Shown piece after piece: positions 52,958 through 61,836 of a stretch of DNA of 64,000 nt (the first letter of the stretch is position 1; every line of letters begins with the position of its first letter). The position numbers were made by a program, and so were the translations under genes. Below the pieces are notes generated by a model. It was not told where the DNA came from, ran no database searches, and saw only the letters and a list, made by a program, of their open reading frames with translations. Origin of the DNA: CAYPHA01 sp964410215 (lineage in GTDB: Bacteria > Calditrichota > Calditrichia > Calditrichales > CAYPHA01); the NCBI GenBank assembly GCA_964410215.1, contig CAYPHA010000021.1, positions 1 through 64,000 of the forward strand, in the 5' to 3' direction.

Positions 52958-53707
52958 ATGACGGAAATGGAATTACTGATCGATTTTCATAAAGATGCGG
53001 ACAGACAAGGGCCGGGTAGCACCTCTGATACATTGAGAGCGTTTCGTTTTATTGATACCGAGCAGAAAAAGCCTTTAAACATAGCAGACATTGGTTGCGG
53101 CTCCGGTGCTCAGACACTTACGCTTGCTCAACATGTTGAAGGACACATAACCGCCGTTGATTTATTTCCGGAATTTTTGGAAAAATTAAACAGGAAATCC
53201 ACCGATCTGGGTTTACAGGATAAAATCACAACGCTTGAAAAGTCGATGGATGCTTTACCCTTTGCCGGAGAGGAATTTGATGTTATCTGGTCGGAAGGTG
53301 CGATTTACATTATCGGTTTTGAAACAGGAATAAAAAAATGGAAAGACTATTTAAAATCCGGTGGCTACCTGGCCGTAAGTGAAATCACCTGGATTACGAA
53401 CACACGACCCGCTGAAATTGAAGAACACTGGAATAATGAATATTCGGAGATCGATACGGCATCAAATAAAATTAAAGTACTGGAAGAAAACGGCTTTTCT
53501 CCGGTCGGATATTTTATTTTACCCCGGGAAAGCTGGATTGATAATTACTATAAACCCATAGAGGAACGTTTTGAAAAGTTCCTGGAAAAACATAATAACG
53601 CTGAAATGGCACAAAATCTCGTTGCGGCGGAAAAAGAGGAAATCAGAATATACAAAACGTATAAAGACTACCTTAGTTATGGATTTTACATCGCCAGGAA
53701 AACATAA
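52958..53707 (+). CDS. Class I SAM-dependent methyltransferase
   Basis: The 249-residue protein has motif I IADIGCGSGAQTLTLAQ, an acidic residue after ITAVDLFPEF, motif II-like EEFDVIWSEGAIYIIG and LKSGGYLAVSEITW. It probably methylates a small molecule. The ATG at 52958 follows GAGGAGAAACACA; longer forms would run back into the GH92 gene. It starts 16 bp after that gene and may be cotranscribed. The acceptor is unknown. Confidence 0.9.
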   Translation: MTEMELLIDFHKDADRQGPGSTSDTLRAFRFIDTEQKKPLNIADIGCGSGAQTLTLAQHVEGHITAVDLFPEFLEKLNRKSTDLGLQDKITTLEKSMDALPFAGEEFDVIWSEGAIYIIGFETGIKKWKDYLKSGGYLAVSEITWITNTRPAEIEEHWNNEYSEIDTASNKIKVLEENGFSPVGYFILPRESWIDNYYKPIEERFEKFLEKHNNAEMAQNLVAAEKEEIRIYKTYKDYLSYGFYIARKT

Positions 53708-53722
53708 AGAGTGAGATTTTAT

Positions 53723-53920
53723 ATGACTGAAAAAATGGACAGGAAACAGTTTAAGGTCGCCACACATGAAGAACTGGAACAGGAAGACAGGCTGTATTGG
53801 AAGAACGCAACGGCACAGGAAAAATTTGAAACCATAACATACCTCAGGGAGTGTTTTTATGGCCCGGAAGCAACTACCGGAAGACTTCAAAGATTTTATC
53901 AAATTCTTAAACTTGAATGA
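53723..53920 (+). CDS. Small protein paired with nucleotidyltransferase
   Basis: The protein of about 65 residues is highly charged (VATHEELEQEDRLYWKNATA, FETITYLRECFYG, RLQRFYQILKLE). Similar small proteins are regularly encoded just before nucleotidyltransferases of this type. The last 62 nt overlap the next gene in another frame, suggesting coupled translation and joint function. An antitoxin-like or partner role is possible but unproven. The start is uncertain (53723 or 53735). Confidence 0.6.
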   Translation: MTEKMDRKQFKVATHEELEQEDRLYWKNATAQEKFETITYLRECFYGPEATTGRLQRFYQILKLE

Positions 53921-54302
53921 GGTGCGCTACCTGCTCGTTGGTGGATGGGCGGTTGGATTATATGGATATCCGCGTGCTACAAAGGATATCGATTTTTTAA
54001 TCGCCATTGATGATGATAATTTAAATAAAATGATTAAAGCACTCTCCGATTTTGGCGGCCCAACCGCAGAAACAAAACATCTCTGTAAACCCGGCAGCGT
54101 ATTCAGGATGGGAAGCCCGCCCGTTCAAATTGATATTATTAATCAGGCTTCCGGAATAAATTTTGAAGACTGTTACAAAAGGAAAAATATAATTCAGCTT
54201 GATGAGATAGAAATTTCGGTTATTTCTAAAGAAGATTTAATAATCAACAAACTGGCTTCAGGCCGGATCCAGGATGAAGCGGACGCCAGTAAGCTGAATT
54301 AA
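53859..54302 (+). CDS. Nucleotidyltransferase-fold protein (DUF6036/AbiEii-like)
   Basis: The 147-residue pol-beta-like fold protein has the signature GGWAVGLYGYPRATKDIDFL, giving GG and the paired acids DxD needed for metal binding. The third acid is probably in PVQIDIINQA. It ends KEDLIINKLASGRIQDEADA, as usual for the family. Such proteins are often toxins or sugar/tRNA nucleotidyl modifiers in two-gene cassettes with a small upstream protein, which is what is seen here. The target is unknown. Confidence 0.82.
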   Translation: MARKQLPEDFKDFIKFLNLNEVRYLLVGGWAVGLYGYPRATKDIDFLIAIDDDNLNKMIKALSDFGGPTAETKHLCKPGSVFRMGSPPVQIDIINQASGINFEDCYKRKNIIQLDEIEISVISKEDLIINKLASGRIQDEADASKLN

Positions 54303-54323
54303 CCTTTATAAACAGAATGAAAA

Positions 54324-54352
54324 AAAGCCCCCCTTATCACCAGGAAGGCTTT
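54324..54352. terminator. Hairpin between convergent genes
   Basis: AAAGCC and GGCTTT close an imperfect stem with flanking A- and T-rich ends. It lies between the nucleotidyltransferase and the leftward FKBP gene and could terminate both transcripts. Confidence 0.45.
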
Positions 54353-54375
54353 CTCTTATTGTGATAACATACAGA

Positions 54376-54804
54376 TTACTGTATGGCGACCAGTTCAATT
54401 TCAAAAACCAGATCCTGGCCGGCCAGCGGATGATTCGCATCCAGCGTTACTTTTTCATCCATAATATTCGTCACCGTCACCGGAATCCGGCGGCCGTCAC
54501 TCTGCACACTTTCCAGCATAAGACCCGTTTTCAATTCAATATCCTCCGGGATATTGCCGCGATCCACATCCCACAATAGTTGTTTATCATAGTCCCCGTA
54601 TGCCTGATCGGATGGGATTTCAACAGTTTTTGAGTCACCGGGTTTCAGCCCGACGATGGCATCCTCGAAACCTTTAATGACTTTGCCTTCTCCCAGGGTA
54701 AATTCGAGCGGTTCCCTGCCTTCGGAAGAATCAAACTGCTCTCCCGTTTTCAAAGTGCCCTTATAATGTACTTTTACGGTATCACCTGATGCCGCTTGCT
54801 TCAT
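54376..54804 (-). CDS. FKBP-type peptidyl-prolyl isomerase, SlyD-like
   Basis: The 142-residue cytosolic protein has VKVHYKGTLKTGEQFDSSEG, GEGKVIKGFEDAIVGLKPGD, an IF (insert-in-flap) chaperone domain and NHPLAGQDLVFEIELV at the end. This order is that of SlyD. The His/Cys-rich metal-binding tail of enteric SlyD is absent, as in many other phyla. It assists folding by proline isomerisation. The gene stands alone. Confidence 0.95.
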   Translation of the reverse strand: MKQAASGDTVKVHYKGTLKTGEQFDSSEGREPLEFTLGEGKVIKGFEDAIVGLKPGDSKTVEIPSDQAYGDYDKQLLWDVDRGNIPEDIELKTGLMLESVQSDGRRIPVTVTNIMDEKVTLDANHPLAGQDLVFEIELVAIQ

Positions 54805-55027
54805 AATACGTCCCCATAGTTGTGACCTTGATGCCGGGGCAAAAAAGCCGTTGAATAATTTAAGGTTTTGTTTAAAAATATAACCATAGTGATAAATATG
54901 TCAAATCGCAACTTTTTTTAGTAATTGACCGTTCTGGTAATTATTTTACTCAGGTTGTTTTGGTTATATCTCTGATATGAAATCCGTATAATAAGACCGG
55001 CAACCAGATATGGAAGGCAGATTATTG

Positions 55028-57214
55028 ATGGTTTTAATGCGTATTTTCATTTTATTTCTTTTGGCCTGGCAAATAGTTTTCGCTTCCGGCAAACCGGGCA
55101 TTGGCCTCGTATTATCCGGGGGCGGTGCCAGGGGATTCGCGCACATCGGCACACTTAAAATGATTGATTCCCTGAACATTCCGGTCGATTACATCGCAGG
55201 AACCAGCATGGGAGGCATCATTGCAGCTCTCTATGCTTCCGGCTATTCCGGTGATAAAATCGAAGAAATCGCCCGTTCGTCAGACTGGAACGAACTTTTC
55301 ACCGACCGCCCCTCACGATCGGAATTACCATATCTTCAGAAAAAAGATGATGGCAAATTTCAGATTGAACTCGGCATTGAAGGATTCACACCGGTGATAC
55401 CGGGCGGTTTGATCGGCGGACAAAAAATCGCTCTGCGTTTTGCCAATCTTGTCACAACACCGGAAGGGATGAATAATTTCGATGAGCTGCATATTCCATT
55501 TCGTTGTGTTGCCGTCGACCTTCTCAGCGGCAAGGAGGTGGTATTAAAGAAAGGGCCGCTCTCGCGGGCCATGCGGGCAACGATGGCGATCCCGACCGTT
55601 TTCACCCCGGTGGAGTGGGGTGATTCTCTCCTGGTTGATGGCGGCATACTCAACAACTTTCCGGCGGATGTTGCCGAAGAAATGGGTGCAGAAGTGATTA
55701 TCGGTGTCAATGTGGGTACACCGCTGCAAGGCAAAGAGGAACTGGAATCGATCATGGCTATCCTCAACCAGACCATGGTCATTACCGACTATCAGAAGCA
55801 AAAAAAGAACCTTGAGCTGTGTGAATTTGTTATCCATCCGGAATTGACGGGGTATTCGACCGGAGATTTTGAAATGAAAAAGGTCAACCGGATCATAGAT
55901 GCCGGTATCCTGGCTGCCCGCGAACATTATGATAATTTCATTGCATTAAAGAAACAACATATTGAGCCGTTTCTCAATACAAATATGGTTCCGCGCCAGA
56001 AAGAAACGTATCAAAAACCGGTTATCTTTGAAGTCCGCATCGTGGGTAACAAACGCTTACCTTACCTCTTTATCTACCGGCTTCTCGGCATCAAGCCATC
56101 CGACACATTTGATATTAACCTTTTAAATGAACGCATCTCCTATTTGTACGGACTTGGTTATTTCGAAAAAATTGATTACGAAATTCAGCGGGTAAACGAT
56201 GAGGCGATAAGGCTCATCATAACAGTCAGGGAAAAACCGCTCCGCCGCTTGCAGATCGGGTTTCGCTATGATGATGAATACAGACTTATCGGTATGCTGG
56301 GTATCCTGGCTACCAATGTCCCTTTCCCGGGGATACGCATGAATGCGATACATGAATTTTCCGGGCTGTTGCGAACAGAATACACGCTGGCCTACCCTTC
56401 CCGTCAGCTTAACCTCCCCGTTTTTCCCTATATCCGGTTAAGTTATAAGGATATCCCCGTTGATATTTTTGATCCTTTCAATGGTGACAAGATAGCGGAA
56501 TACGATGACAGAGCCTTTACGGCCGGAGGCGGTTTTGGTTTCCTGTTAAGTAATGACGGTATCCTGGAATTGGAATACCATGAAGAACATGTCAATATCA
56601 ATCCGGACATAGCCGGTCTGGACCCGGAATACTTTCCGTCCTGGAAGGACCGGTTACGCAAATTCCGGATGGATCTGACCATTGACCAGCGTGACGATGT
56701 CATTCTGCCCCGGAACGGGCTTTTTATAAACATTATGCATGATATCAGTTCAGAAGTATTTTCCACAGACAGCAGTTATCACCAGCTCAAGGCACAATTT
56801 GATCTGCATAATACTCCTTTTGCCAGGCATACCTTTCATCTGCAGGGATTTGTTACAACCTACCGCGGAGCCCTTCCTGTTTATAAATTCATACTGAATG
56901 GTGGCCCGCACAACTTCATCGGGATGAAATACAACCAGATCGAAGGGCACCGCTATGGGTACCTGAGGGCCGGATACCGCTATGAACACAAGAAAGACAT
57001 TTTCCTGAAACTTATCGCCAATGCCGGTTTGTTTGATAAGGCCCGTAGTTTCGGTTTTTCCAGACAGAAACTTTTCTATGGTTACGGCTTCGGAATAAAA
57101 CTGCTATCGATTATCGGTCCTTTCGAACTGACCATCAGCCGAGGCAGCCGCAGTTTCGGCAATAACGATAACATGCAGACACAAATATACGTTACACACG
57201 GATTTATATTTTAA
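55028..57214 (+). CDS. Patatin-like phospholipase fused to Omp85 barrel (PlpD type)
   Basis: The 728-residue protein has a signal peptide (FILFLLAWQIVFAS) followed by a patatin domain. Its oxyanion loop is SGGGARGFAHIG, the nucleophile Ser60 lies in GTSMGG, and the catalytic Asp is in VDGGILNNFP. One POTRA-like domain follows (about 305-390, FEVRIVGNKRLPYLFIYRLL), then a 16-strand BamA/TamA-like barrel with LRKFRMDLTIDQRDD and YRYEHKKDIFLKL. Such type Vd-like proteins expose or release a lipase through their own barrel. The ATG at 55028 lies ten bases after GGAAGG. Confidence 0.93.
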   Translation: MVLMRIFILFLLAWQIVFASGKPGIGLVLSGGGARGFAHIGTLKMIDSLNIPVDYIAGTSMGGIIAALYASGYSGDKIEEIARSSDWNELFTDRPSRSELPYLQKKDDGKFQIELGIEGFTPVIPGGLIGGQKIALRFANLVTTPEGMNNFDELHIPFRCVAVDLLSGKEVVLKKGPLSRAMRATMAIPTVFTPVEWGDSLLVDGGILNNFPADVAEEMGAEVIIGVNVGTPLQGKEELESIMAILNQTMVITDYQKQKKNLELCEFVIHPELTGYSTGDFEMKKVNRIIDAGILAAREHYDNFIALKKQHIEPFLNTNMVPRQKETYQKPVIFEVRIVGNKRLPYLFIYRLLGIKPSDTFDINLLNERISYLYGLGYFEKIDYEIQRVNDEAIRLIITVREKPLRRLQIGFRYDDEYRLIGMLGILATNVPFPGIRMNAIHEFSGLLRTEYTLAYPSRQLNLPVFPYIRLSYKDIPVDIFDPFNGDKIAEYDDRAFTAGGGFGFLLSNDGILELEYHEEHVNINPDIAGLDPEYFPSWKDRLRKFRMDLTIDQRDDVILPRNGLFINIMHDISSEVFSTDSSYHQLKAQFDLHNTPFARHTFHLQGFVTTYRGALPVYKFILNGGPHNFIGMKYNQIEGHRYGYLRAGYRYEHKKDIFLKLIANAGLFDKARSFGFSRQKLFYGYGFGIKLLSIIGPFELTISRGSRSFGNNDNMQTQIYVTHGFIF

Positions 57215-57314
57215 CGTTTCCATACGTCCGGATGCGCCGGAAGGACACTATGACCGACACCTGACCGGCTCCCGATTCGAATAGATGTATCAGTTCATAT
57301 CGAAGGAGCGTTGG

Positions 57315-58871
57315 TTACTCTTCCGATTCGGGAGGATTTTCCATTTTGCTGCCATAATCCAGTCTGTTATCTGTGGTAATTATCGGAAAGGAAGGAACAA
57401 CCTTAGCAAAAGGTACATTTTTCTGAGTTACACTCATATCAATACGTGTCAGCTTAATATCATTAAAAGCTTCAACATCAACCTGGATATAATCCGAATA
57501 CTTTATCTGCAATGAATCTACCATCGGGTTCAAATAATTTTCAATTAAAGGTATATATGCCATTTCCGTGACAGTATCCGGCAAAACGCCTTTAAGAAAT
57601 TTCTCCTTATAATACTGATAATTCAAATTATCCTTCCACATATTTACATTGCGCTGAATTACATTTATTTCGTCATACCCCCGGTCATACGCGATTTGTG
57701 ACAAATATTTATCACGGATCATATCCATGATGGCGAATTGAAGTTGCTGCCCGAATTCTTCGTTTTTCATCTTTGTTTTCCGGAATACCAGCGGATGAGC
57801 GGCGAGTTCATCCACAAAATCCTTCACCGTCCATATTTCATCGTCAACTTTGAAAAAGGGTTCCTGATACAATGTTTTCATTTGTGCCTGAACATCCTGT
57901 GTTTTTTCGATATCGTCATCCTTGTCCCAGAAACTCTTGTTCAGCATTGCTTCTTTTTCTTTTTCTGTCTGAATATAGACCGGCCCCAGCAAGTCCGAAA
58001 CTTTAAAAAATACGTCGGGCATGAAATCAATGGTTTTACCTTTCATGACATCCAGAATAAAATTATCATACAATTGGACGGCCTGTCTTTGAATATATTC
58101 ATCGCTCACATTGCTCCATCTTTCCTGTATTTGATTTTCCGTAATCGCTACCCGGTCAATCCAGCCTTTAATCTGTATCATCATGTATTCATTTTTACCG
58201 GTTTTCACCGGTCCGACTACCTGATCTTTTTTCAGCTTTCTGGAATAAAGCGAATCTAAAATAGCATCATGCTCGTGTACCGACCACTCTACCTCTTTTT
58301 TTGGAATCGTATCAAGACCGGTTGTTTCAAAAAACACATCTTCAAGTGATCTGTTATTATCTCTGATTTCATTATTGATTTCATATGCAAACGCACTATC
58401 CGGAACATTTAAATAGGAAATTTTGTATTTTCTTCCGGCGACCCTTACAGTGTTCCATACTTTTGCCGAATCGAGCACGACTTTATCTTTTGCTTCCTTC
58501 TGAAACAGCCACTGACGCATAGCTTGTTCTTTCCGGCCCCTCAGGTAAGCCTGGACTTTGTCATTCATGATAAATGAATTGGCATCGCCGGCTTCCGTGG
58601 CCATTAATTTTTCAGCGATCAGCGAATTTATGACAATTTTTTTATCGAGATTATGACTGCCCCTGCAATAGGGCGGACGCACGGTATATTCTGCCCGGCG
58701 TATGAATTCGTTGACGCTGATCGATTTGTCCCCGATCTGAGCCAGAATTTTTTCCCTGGGTTGTTTTGTCTCCTGCTTACCACAGGATACCAGCAGGATT
58801 GCCGTCAGCATAAACAGCAAAGACAATTGTCTATAATAAGCAAAATAGCGATTCAATTTAAGCTTCCTCAT
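57315..58871 (-). CDS. SurA/PpiC-like periplasmic lipoprotein, probable foldase
   Basis: The 518-residue lipoprotein (ILLVSC then GKQE) has an N-terminal helical SurA-like region (AQIGDKSISVNEFIRRAEYT, INSLIAEKLMATEAGD). Middle segments resemble degenerate parvulin domains and a late helical block (YLSQIAYDRGYDEINVIQR). The clear catalytic His/Cys pattern of parvulin isomerases is not seen, so a chaperone role is likelier than isomerase activity. It could assist the neighbouring outer-membrane and secreted proteins. It is convergent with the patatin-Omp85 gene across about 100 bp. Confidence 0.65.
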   Translation of the reverse strand: MRKLKLNRYFAYYRQLSLLFMLTAILLVSCGKQETKQPREKILAQIGDKSISVNEFIRRAEYTVRPPYCRGSHNLDKKIVINSLIAEKLMATEAGDANSFIMNDKVQAYLRGRKEQAMRQWLFQKEAKDKVVLDSAKVWNTVRVAGRKYKISYLNVPDSAFAYEINNEIRDNNRSLEDVFFETTGLDTIPKKEVEWSVHEHDAILDSLYSRKLKKDQVVGPVKTGKNEYMMIQIKGWIDRVAITENQIQERWSNVSDEYIQRQAVQLYDNFILDVMKGKTIDFMPDVFFKVSDLLGPVYIQTEKEKEAMLNKSFWDKDDDIEKTQDVQAQMKTLYQEPFFKVDDEIWTVKDFVDELAAHPLVFRKTKMKNEEFGQQLQFAIMDMIRDKYLSQIAYDRGYDEINVIQRNVNMWKDNLNYQYYKEKFLKGVLPDTVTEMAYIPLIENYLNPMVDSLQIKYSDYIQVDVEAFNDIKLTRIDMSVTQKNVPFAKVVPSFPIITTDNRLDYGSKMENPPESEE

Positions 58872-58969
58872 ACGTCTATAATTCCTTGCTATAACGGTTT
58901 ATAGTTTAAATACTTTTTCCACATTTTGTTCCCCGTATTTCTGCTTAATATGCGACAGGTTTTGAATAG

Positions 58970-61240
58970 TTAATGAATAATCATTATTTTTCGCGTATCT
59001 TCTCCCCGGTCTGTTTTGATTCTGCACAAATAGGTCCCGGAAGTGACCGGATGACCTGCTTCGTTTTTTCCATCCCAACTGGTACGGAATTGTCCGGCAT
59101 ATTTAAACTCATTAACCAGGGTTCTGACCTTTTGTCCAAGAACATTATACAGGGTTATTTCAACCTTTGTTTTGTACGGTAACTCATAGATAATGGTGGT
59201 CTCCCTGTTTTGCCCTTTTACAGGATTTGGAAAATTTGACAACAGATTTACATCTGCTATTTCCGGATCATATACGGAATATAAGTTGACGGAGCCCGAA
59301 ATATGCTGCAGTGTGTACAGGGCATTCGAATTATCAAACACAGCATACCAGTCCGATCCTTCATCAAACTCGAAACCACAGAGGGCATTTCCACTGTCAA
59401 TCATAGAATAAAAGCCCTGGAATTCCTGATTGTCGAGATAACTCTGATAATTCGACGGATCCGATATAAAGAAATCGATATGTCCACCGTCCTTTTTTAT
59501 AAAATGATAAGGCGTTTGAACCATATCATCGATATAGCTTCTTCCCCAAAGAATCTGCGACGGAACGTTGACATCGACCTCCAGATAATAGCGTGCGTCA
59601 TCAAACTGCGGCACCGGGATGTCATCCCAGCGGAACACCGGTTTCTTTGCATTGATAGACATTTGGACATTATAGGTCTCATTATGCTGGCTGGTGCCGA
59701 CCACGCGCATGACTTCATTATTTCCGGAAGGCACACGGCCATAGTCACAACTCATTCTGGCCCAATAGGTGCGACCGGCACCAACAATAAAAGTAACTTT
59801 TCCATCTTTGTCCGTTACACCATAATTATCGAAAGCCCTGTCCTGGTATAAACCCGGGGCATACAGGACGACCAGTGCCCCGTCAATCGGATTGGAAGCG
59901 CTATCGGTAGCAAAAATATTAAGTGTCGCATACTTTCTGGTATAACGATCGGTCACGGACGTAAATGCCCCATCACTGCGCCATTGGAACACCGAGTTTA
60001 ATTCTTTACCCCAGTCATCCACATACATCAGCGGATCGTTAATCGGTCCGTCCCAGTGGATCCATTCCTCATCCCAGAATTCATTCCAGACATGATCCCT
60101 GGAATAAGTTCCCACACCTGTTGCGGGAATAAGGGCGGACCGGGCAATGGCCACCCTCATATCAGCGTTTTCACCACAGCGTCCCTTATGTTTTGTGTAA
60201 ATTCGGACAGGCTGATGCGGTCTTTCATTATCTGAATCAAATGTCATGGACCGTGACTGCCACCGGTTCATGACCTCGATGGCATGCGTATCTCTTGGAT
60301 TACCGCTGAAGGAATTCCAAACCACCTTACGTCCTTTAATCAAATCTTTAAAGGCGGCATATCCCGGATCGGCTCTGTAAAAAAGAAATTCCCGCCAGAA
60401 ATATCCATCTTCAGGACCCGTAATATTATCCCGGTGTGTATATTCAGGGATATCAGGATCGATGAAAGCCGGAATTTCATCTGAAATTTTTGGATGCACG
60501 ATGTACCAGTAGTAAATCTCCTTCGGTACTTCCACTTCCACGGTATCGATGAATTTCGATTTACGATATTTTGTCGTGGTATAATAATCCGGATCCGTTT
60601 GTGATGAGCCGTAGTCAATCACATCCACGTAATCCAGATACGGATCATTTTCATAGACCAGCCGCGCATTCAGGTTCAGTAATTCCACATAGGCAAATTC
60701 AGACATTAAATACTGCGGGGAAAGGTGAGCAATGCAAAATGCAATTTCATCAATATAGGGATCCTCTGCATCGAGGATTGCATTGGCCCATTTTTCCTGA
60801 TACGCAGATTCGAGCAACGAAAAGATAGTAATCAGGTCATTTTCCATCCATCGCGGCGCCTTATCGATGGCTGCCCGTACGTTAGCGGAAAACGGATTAG
60901 CCGGCTCCGGCTGAATGATATTCAATGTCTGATTCTGATAATCAAACCGAACGGCCAGATGATCGCCAGCCGGGATGTAGGAATCCAGATCGTACGTCGC
61001 CTGCTGAGAACCCGAAATCCGGTAGGATTTTTGAAGCTTTCGGTATTCCGGCTTCGCCGGTTTGACATAATCCGGTGCCGTTCCGACTTCGATCCATTCA
61101 CCTTCCTCAATCAGGCGATCCGTGATGCCCCGTTCCCCTTCATATTGAGCCCACACCGGTTTGTTAAAAGATCCTCCCAGTATGATGATATAGACTAAAA
61201 TTAAAGCCATCATTTTCTTGATTATACCTCTTCTTTGCAT
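58970..61240 (-). CDS. Secreted transglutaminase-like protein with sorting domain
   Basis: The protein has about 756 residues and a signal peptide (MMALILVYIIILGGSF). A transglutaminase/protease-like core has Cys355 in GRCGENADMR, His in YSRDHVWNEFWD and Asp in WIHWDGPIND, the papain-like triad order. A prealbumin-like/Ig domain follows (ATDSASNPIDGALVVLYAPG). The sorting domain ends it (SNFPNPVKGQN, TLYNVLGQKVRTLV, SGTYLCRIKTDRG). It may cleave or cross-link peptides or cell-wall material outside the cell. The start could also be 61252 or the ATG pair 27-30 nt further in; none has an ideal ribosome site. Confidence 0.85.
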   Translation of the reverse strand: MQRRGIIKKMMALILVYIIILGGSFNKPVWAQYEGERGITDRLIEEGEWIEVGTAPDYVKPAKPEYRKLQKSYRISGSQQATYDLDSYIPAGDHLAVRFDYQNQTLNIIQPEPANPFSANVRAAIDKAPRWMENDLITIFSLLESAYQEKWANAILDAEDPYIDEIAFCIAHLSPQYLMSEFAYVELLNLNARLVYENDPYLDYVDVIDYGSSQTDPDYYTTTKYRKSKFIDTVEVEVPKEIYYWYIVHPKISDEIPAFIDPDIPEYTHRDNITGPEDGYFWREFLFYRADPGYAAFKDLIKGRKVVWNSFSGNPRDTHAIEVMNRWQSRSMTFDSDNERPHQPVRIYTKHKGRCGENADMRVAIARSALIPATGVGTYSRDHVWNEFWDEEWIHWDGPINDPLMYVDDWGKELNSVFQWRSDGAFTSVTDRYTRKYATLNIFATDSASNPIDGALVVLYAPGLYQDRAFDNYGVTDKDGKVTFIVGAGRTYWARMSCDYGRVPSGNNEVMRVVGTSQHNETYNVQMSINAKKPVFRWDDIPVPQFDDARYYLEVDVNVPSQILWGRSYIDDMVQTPYHFIKKDGGHIDFFISDPSNYQSYLDNQEFQGFYSMIDSGNALCGFEFDEGSDWYAVFDNSNALYTLQHISGSVNLYSVYDPEIADVNLLSNFPNPVKGQNRETTIIYELPYKTKVEITLYNVLGQKVRTLVNEFKYAGQFRTSWDGKNEAGHPVTSGTYLCRIKTDRGEDTRKIMIIH

Positions 61241-61317
61241 GCCGATAAACATCCTTCGTTAAATGTCAATCCTTAGGTTAATATTTTCGTTGAGGTTATT
61301 CCGCGTTCCGGTTATCA

Positions 61318-61590
61318 TCATTTTTGCAGCAACATTTTCCTGGTTTTTATACCTGCCCGGGTTGTCAGTTTGTACAGGTAAATTCCCGATGAAACCGGGT
61401 GTCCGGCATCATTTGTGCCATCTCATACCGCCTGGTGCAGGCCGGCGGTTCTGGTTTCATCCACCAGGGTTTTGATTTTCTGACCTAAAAGATTGTAAAT
61501 GGACAAATCCACGGACAGGGACGAACGATGATTCGTCTCTACAGAATATTCAATCATGGTATTTCGATTAATAGGAGATATAACCATTGC
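61318..61590 (-). pseudogene. Orphan sorting-domain relic
   Basis: The minus strand encodes a recognisable sorting domain: NTMIEYSV, LSIYNLLGQKIKTLVDE, TAGLHQAV, DGTNDAGHPVSSG, IYLYKLTTRAG and KTRKMLLQK, then a stop at 61318. An internal TGA replaces the conserved Trp of VWDG. The upstream end lacks the usual YPNPFNP motif. No secreted protein is attached, so this is the tail of a lost gene. A GTAGAGACGAA-type imperfect palindrome (61517-61540) sits in the loop before the LGQ strand. Confidence 0.8.
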
Positions 61591-61836
61591 GTGTTTTTAA
61601 TGCTGATTCGATACGTGATTTTCCTTTTTCAAATATGGACATATCGATTAATTTTAAATCATAACAGGTTAATAAATGATCCTTGAGTTCAAACAGAGAT
61701 CCGCCTGAAATTCTGTAAAACTGAATGGACAAACCTGATATTCACTACCTTCAGGAGCATCACATTCATTCAAATACAATCCACCTTCACCAAAGCTTTC
61801 CTATTTACCTAATTACCCTATTACCTGATTACCTAA
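61591..61836. other. Gene-free stretch with decayed coding traces and short tandem repeat
   Basis: No intact gene is visible. Two minus-strand frames stay open for about 45-60 codons (one reads FGEGGLYLNECDAPEG, another FYRISGGSLFELKDHL) and may be remains of the gene whose tail is the relic next door. At 61803-61838 a degenerate ATTACC motif recurs four or five times with 8-10 bp spacing. Confidence 0.4.
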
